24,216 nt of DNA from Anaerolineae bacterium (GTDB lineage Bacteria > Chloroflexota > Anaerolineae > Promineifilales > Promineifilaceae). Positions 20,682-24,216 of the stretch are shown here, piece after piece. The notes below the pieces were generated by a model. The model worked only from the letters and a program-made list of their open reading frames with translations, was not told the origin of the DNA and made no database searches. The stretch covers positions 1 to 24,216 of the forward strand of contig JANQGC010000302.1 of NCBI GenBank assembly GCA_028277515.1. Reading direction: 5' to 3'. The position numbers and the translations under genes are program-made. The first letter of the stretch is position 1. The number at the start of each line of letters is the position of its first letter.

Positions 20682-22112
20682 TTAAAGCTTAATATCATGC
20701 TTGGAATATTTCAGCGCCAGCCTTTCCGGCTCCAGGCGCTGGCTGATCTCCAGGGCGGTGCGGCCGACGATGGCCACGTAAGTAGGGAAGGAGAGAGGAA
20801 TATCGGCCAGCTCTTCGACCATCAGCCCCACTTTCATGCCCGCCGCCACAAGCTGAACCGTCTCCGCTGCCCGCTCGCCGACGACGTGACAGCCAATGAT
20901 TTCATGAGAATGGCGGTCAGCGATCATCTTGCAAAAGCCTATCTTGTGCCCGTCGATAATATTGCGCGGGTGGCCGGCAAAGTCAATCTTAGCCACTTCA
21001 ATATCATACTGTTCCAGCGCCTGCGCTTCGGTCAAGCCGATTTTCGCATATTCCGGGTCGGTGAAACTGCCAAAAGGGATCAAATCCATGGGCATACGCT
21101 GCCGGTCAGATTGTAAAGCATTGGCCGCTGCATAATGGCCGGCCTGCACGCTGGTCGGCACCAGCATCAAACGTCCGGTCACATCACCGGCCGCGAAAAT
21201 ATGAGGGACATTGGTTTGCAACGTCCTATCCACCTTGATATATCCCCGGTGATCGGTCTGCACGCCGGCCGCCTTAAGGTTTATTCCTTTGGCATTGGCC
21301 AGCCAGCCGATGGCCACGACAACCAACGAAGCATCCACGGATTCGCCGGCCGCGCCCATTTGATAATGAAAACGGAAGCCGTCCGCCAGCTTTTCAATCG
21401 CTTCAACCCCTTTGAAGCCGTCTGATCCGGTCACGACGTTCATTCCATTATCTTTGAAAGCCTGGCTGACCACGGCCGAAACATCTTCATCCTCAGTGAC
21501 CAATATGCGCGGAGCCAGTTCAAAGAGATGGATCTTGGTGCCAAACGCATTAAATATGGAGGCAACCTGCGCGCCGGTCCCGCCGCTGCCGATGACGATC
21601 ATCGATTCCGGAATTTCCTTCAACTCCCAGGCGTCACTATGCGTCACACAATGTTCCGCGCCGGGAACCGGAAGCTGGCGCGAATGTCCCCCGGTGCAGA
21701 TGATGATTCTCTCCCCTTGCAACGTTAAACCGGATTCAGTTTCAATGGTGTGCGGGTCAACAAAGCGCGCCAGGCCGGCGTGCTCATAAATGGTGACTCC
21801 CCTGGCTTCCAGTTCAATGCGGCCCTGGATGCTCTCATAAACTTCCTCGACCACTTCATTGACCCGTTCCAGCAGCTTTGGGAAATCAACCTTGGGCGGC
21901 ACGGAGGCGATGCCATATTTTTCCAGGTGCGTGGCTTCGCGCACCAGCCGCGCCGCATGGGCCAGGGTGCGCACCGGCACAGGACCATCCATCGTGGCCA
22001 TGCCGCCGACATAATCTTTTGTCACCAGGGCGGTATTGGCCCCTAACTGCACCGCTTCCGTCGCCGCCGAAATCCCCGCCGGACCGGCTCCAATCACCAA
22101 CACATCAAACAT
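20682..22112 (-). CDS. Lipoamide-dehydrogenase-like flavoprotein lacking the redox cysteines
   Basis: A 476-residue FAD/NAD(P)-dependent oxidoreductase of the class I disulfide reductase fold. FAD is bound by VIGAGPAGISAA (6-17) and FAAGDVTG (near residue 305), and NAD(P)H by VIGSGGTGAQVASI. A dimerisation domain occupies the last 110 residues. The segment that normally holds the CxxxxC redox pair reads VGGMATMDGPVPVRTL (35-50), with no Cys. The C-terminal His-Glu dyad region reads PLSFPTYVAIVGRTALE, with no catalytic His. It therefore cannot be a dithiol reductase; a transhydrogenase-like or other hydride-transfer role is more plausible. ATG 22112 has GGAGG five bases upstream, so the longer reading to 22166 is rejected. 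Confidence 0.88.
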   Translation of the reverse strand: MFDVLVIGAGPAGISAATEAVQLGANTALVTKDYVGGMATMDGPVPVRTLAHAARLVREATHLEKYGIASVPPKVDFPKLLERVNEVVEEVYESIQGRIELEARGVTIYEHAGLARFVDPHTIETESGLTLQGERIIICTGGHSRQLPVPGAEHCVTHSDAWELKEIPESMIVIGSGGTGAQVASIFNAFGTKIHLFELAPRILVTEDEDVSAVVSQAFKDNGMNVVTGSDGFKGVEAIEKLADGFRFHYQMGAAGESVDASLVVVAIGWLANAKGINLKAAGVQTDHRGYIKVDRTLQTNVPHIFAAGDVTGRLMLVPTSVQAGHYAAANALQSDRQRMPMDLIPFGSFTDPEYAKIGLTEAQALEQYDIEVAKIDFAGHPRNIIDGHKIGFCKMIADRHSHEIIGCHVVGERAAETVQLVAAGMKVGLMVEELADIPLSFPTYVAIVGRTALEISQRLEPERLALKYSKHDIKL

Positions 22113-22423
22113 GGAAACCTCCGTCAACTGTAAAGCGAATTGGTAAATCGCCAGTCGAATTACCAATTCGACCTACAATCCTCGTTGCTCAGTCACGACA
22201 AACACCCATTAATTTCTAAAGATATTAACAGGAAGTGTAAACAGATTTACCGCTGTTTACAAATTGATAACACGGGAGACAAAAGCCAGATTTCCTATAA
22301 AATCAGACTGTTGCTCAGGCGTAAACCCGCAATACCTCACCCCCGAATCCAGAACCACGCCCTGGCCAAAAACCTTTGAAGTCGATTATGTATGTGGTTA
22401 TCGCCAGGCTAATTCATCACGCT
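22113..22423. other. Intergenic region with two dyads
   Basis: No gene is seen here. CGAATTGGTAA (22136-22146) pairs perfectly with TTACCAATTCG (22160-22170), 24 bases upstream of the flavoprotein start. TGTAAACAG (22237-22245) pairs perfectly with CTGTTTACA (22254-22262), a 26-base dyad with operator-like dimensions. Either may regulate the flavoprotein gene or end the corrinoid-protein transcript. Nothing recognisable lies in 22263-22423. Confidence 0.6.
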
Positions 22424-23065
22424 TTAACCATTGACAACAAATGATTTAGCCAATGACGCAGCCTGGCTGGCATCCGGCGCATAGCCGTCAGCACCAATTT
22501 GTTCGGCAAATTCCTCTGTAACCGGCGCGCCGCCAACCAGAATCTTCACATCGTCGCGAATGCCCGCAACACATAGGGCATCAATAGTGGTTTTCATCAT
22601 TGGCATGGTGGTTGTTAACAGAGCCGACATAGCCATGATCTTGACCTCAATAGATTGGGCTGCCTCAATAAATGCCTCTGGTTTTACATCAATGCCGAGA
22701 TCGATGACCTCAAAACCGGCCCCTTCCATCATCATCATAACCAGATTCTTGCCGATATCATGCATATCTCCTTGGACGGTACCAATGATAACCTTGCCAA
22801 TCGGCTCCACGCCTGATTCAATCAGGTGCGGGCCTAATACGCCAAGGCCGGCCTGCATGGCCCTGGCCGCGGTGAGCATTTCCGGGACAAAAAAATCGCC
22901 ATCTTCAAACAGTTGGCCAACTTCAGCCATGGCTTGAATCATGATGTCATTTAAAATCTTATCCGCCGGCATGCCGCCATCAAGTACCACCTGCACATTG
23001 CCAGGAGTGCTGGCAATATCCCCATCGATTATGCCATCATATAATGCATCTAATTCGCTATCCAT
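22424..23065 (-). CDS. Methyltransferase-associated corrinoid (B12-binding) protein
   Basis: A 213-residue protein with an N-terminal helical cap (about 1-85; DGGMPADKILNDIMIQAMAEVGQLFEDGDFFVPEML in outline) and a C-terminal cobalamin-binding Rossmann domain. The cobalt-ligating motif DMHDIGKN (100-107, His102) and the GAPVTEEFAEQIGADGYAPDA segment are diagnostic. Such proteins (MtbC/MtmC/MtaC-like or those of bacterial one-carbon pathways) carry a methyl group between two methyltransferases. No methyltransferase is encoded in this window, which makes the specific methyl donor unknown. AGGAAG precedes the ATG. The downstream flavoprotein is over 300 bases away and probably not in the same operon. 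Confidence 0.92.
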   Translation of the reverse strand: MDSELDALYDGIIDGDIASTPGNVQVVLDGGMPADKILNDIMIQAMAEVGQLFEDGDFFVPEMLTAARAMQAGLGVLGPHLIESGVEPIGKVIIGTVQGDMHDIGKNLVMMMMEGAGFEVIDLGIDVKPEAFIEAAQSIEVKIMAMSALLTTTMPMMKTTIDALCVAGIRDDVKILVGGAPVTEEFAEQIGADGYAPDASQAASLAKSFVVNG

Positions 23066-23109
23066 ATTTCTTCTTCCTTATCAAAGATATCCTATTCTAA
23101 GCTTAACAA

Positions 23110-23167
23110 GTGACAGTCACTTTATTATCTGTATTGCCGCGCAAATAATGACCAAAGTGACTGTCAC
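23110..23167. repeat. 14-bp perfect inverted repeat between galactokinase and corrinoid genes
   Basis: GTGACAGTCACTTT (23110-23123) pairs perfectly with AAAGTGACTGTCAC (23154-23167) across a 30-base loop. It begins 14 bases past the galactokinase stop on the minus strand and could act in 3'-end formation. It has the same style as the AAGTGCCTGGCATTT repeat at 14846-14908. Confidence 0.7.
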
Positions 23168-23181
23168 ATTACTTAAACCAT

Positions 23182-24216
23182 TTAAGGGAGCAAAGCGGCT
23201 GCGCCTTGTGCAGCCAAAACAGGAAAAGTGCGCGGTTGGATGCCCGTTTCGGCAAAATAAGTCTGGTCAACATGGTCGCAGAAGTTAGAAACGAGATCTT
23301 CTTCAACAAGGGCCACCATACATCCACCAAAGCCCGCACCCGCCTGGCGCCCGGCAACCACCCCCGGCGCGCTCAGCATGGCCCGCACCATCGCCTCCAT
23401 TGAAGGGGCTCCAATTTCAAACAAGTCGCGCGCCCCTCTATAGGAGGATGCAAAAAGCGCATTCAAGGCAGTTCGATCACCCGATCGGAGCGCCGGTTCC
23501 AGGTCTAACACACGTTGGTTCTCTTCGATGATAAAACGACAGCGCCTGGCAACAAGCGGAGGCATATCTGGCTCGCTTTTATAGAATTGATTGAGGGTGA
23601 CATCACGGAGATATTCTATGGCCGGATCTTTCTGCTGAAGGATAGTAACCCCTTGTTCGCATTGTTTGCGGCGGTCATCATATTCTGATCCCACCAGGTT
23701 CCTCTCGGCACGCGTGTCACAAATCACCACACGAAGTCCCTTAGCGATATTCACGTTCTTGCTGGTCAAATCGCGGCAATCAAGCTGCAATGCGCATCCT
23801 TCTTTGCCCATGGCGGAACTGTACTGGTCGAGAATGCCCGTGTTGACACCGACAAATTGGTTTTCGGCTTGTTGGCCCAACAAGGCCATTTCAACCGGGT
23901 CGATATTAATACCACTAACCTGTTGGAAGGTGACGGCCGTTGCCATTTCAATGGCCGCTGATGAACTAAGGCCACTGCCGAACGGAACCGTACTGTGAAT
24001 CAGACCATCAAACCCTTGCAGCTTATAACCCGCCTGCTGCAAGACCACGGCCATCCCCCTTACATAGTTGCTCCAAGGTGCTTCGCGATCTCGTTCGATG
24101 TTACCCAGACTGAACAACCCTTCACCAGGAATATTTAACGAACGAACGCGCACTTTCCCATCAGAACGTGGGTGCGCGGCAATCCACGTGTCCCGGTCGG
24201 TGGTCATCGTCATCAC
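23182..24216 (-). CDS. galK: Galactokinase, 5' end beyond the window
   Basis: A GHMP-family sugar kinase that phosphorylates galactose at C1 for the Leloir pathway. 344 or more residues are visible; the frame is open to the window edge. The first family motif (GRVNLIGEHTDY) must lie outside, because the visible start WIAAHPRSDGKVRVRSL corresponds to about residue 50 of complete galactokinases. Seen here are the ATP loop VPFGSGLSSSAAIE (77-90), the catalytic Asp region GILDQYSSA and the C-terminal GAGFGGCMVAL. ATG or GTG codons at the edge should not be taken as the true start. The 3' end is complete, with an inverted repeat following. Confidence 0.93.
   Translation of the reverse strand: MMTMTTDRDTWIAAHPRSDGKVRVRSLNIPGEGLFSLGNIERDREAPWSNYVRGMAVVLQQAGYKLQGFDGLIHSTVPFGSGLSSSAAIEMATAVTFQQVSGINIDPVEMALLGQQAENQFVGVNTGILDQYSSAMGKEGCALQLDCRDLTSKNVNIAKGLRVVICDTRAERNLVGSEYDDRRKQCEQGVTILQQKDPAIEYLRDVTLNQFYKSEPDMPPLVARRCRFIIEENQRVLDLEPALRSGDRTALNALFASSYRGARDLFEIGAPSMEAMVRAMLSAPGVVAGRQAGAGFGGCMVALVEEDLVSNFCDHVDQTYFAETGIQPRTFPVLAAQGAAALLP

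Noticed and set aside
23182..24216. Galactokinase starting at the ATG/GTG codons next to the window edge
   Set aside because: The conserved N-terminal substrate motif is missing and the frame is open through the edge, so the true start is outside.

Overview
The window most likely comes from a member of the Chloroflexota (Anaerolineae-like). That placement is an inference from three things: the mixture of gene families, lipoproteins with long acidic or Pro/Thr linkers after the lipobox, and an unusual density of palindromic intergenic repeats. No rRNA, tRNA or CRISPR array was seen. Bases 1-158 hold no gene I can support, although frame 1 is open up to the start of the first gene.

Region 1 (159-944, + strand): a purine nucleoside phosphorylase of the MTAP family, with residues pointing to 6-oxopurine substrates.

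Region 2 (1050-5533, - strand): a zinc-handling cluster resembling the Vibrio cholerae Zrg (Zur-regulated) system. In transcription order it has a small His-rich membrane protein, a His/Asp/Glu-repeat lipoprotein (DUF2796), an ABC ATPase, an FtsX-type permease and a DUF3299 lipoprotein. A 293-bp non-coding element with 14-bp perfect terminal inverted repeats sits between the first two genes.

Region 3 (5699-19099): two divergent transcription units that look like one catabolic locus. The leftward unit starts with a GntR/UTRA regulator and continues with a PfkB nucleoside-type kinase, an ADP-ribosylglycohydrolase (ARH) homologue, a MAK32-like PfkB protein, a double-SIS protein, YjbQ, a nucleoside phosphorylase and a nucleoside hydrolase. 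Several junctions are ATGA or similar stop/start overlaps. The rightward unit encodes a sugar-type ABC importer (lipoprotein binding protein plus two permeases, no ATPase) and a 705-residue ARH homologue fused to a C-terminal beta-sandwich. Four proteins of families that break N-glycosidic bonds, two kinases, an isomerase-like protein and an importer suggest uptake and dismantling of an N-ribosylated or N-glycosylated compound. This is the best candidate for an undescribed system in the window.

Region 4 (19100-20681): a scrapyard. It holds a frameshifted IS200/REP-type (Y1) transposase remnant flanked by 30-nt direct repeats, a small conserved protein of unknown function, the N-terminal third or so of a phage terminase large subunit with no start codon, and three perfect hairpins, two of which share a 20-nt tag.

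Region 5 (20682-24216, - strand): a lipoamide-dehydrogenase-like flavoprotein lacking the redox cysteines, an orphan methyltransferase corrinoid protein, and galactokinase cut off by the window edge.

Repeats run through the whole window. A roughly 120-bp element occurs in opposite orientations in the two arms of Region 3, many gaps carry perfect hairpins, and the palindrome ACGGCCGT is strongly over-represented.
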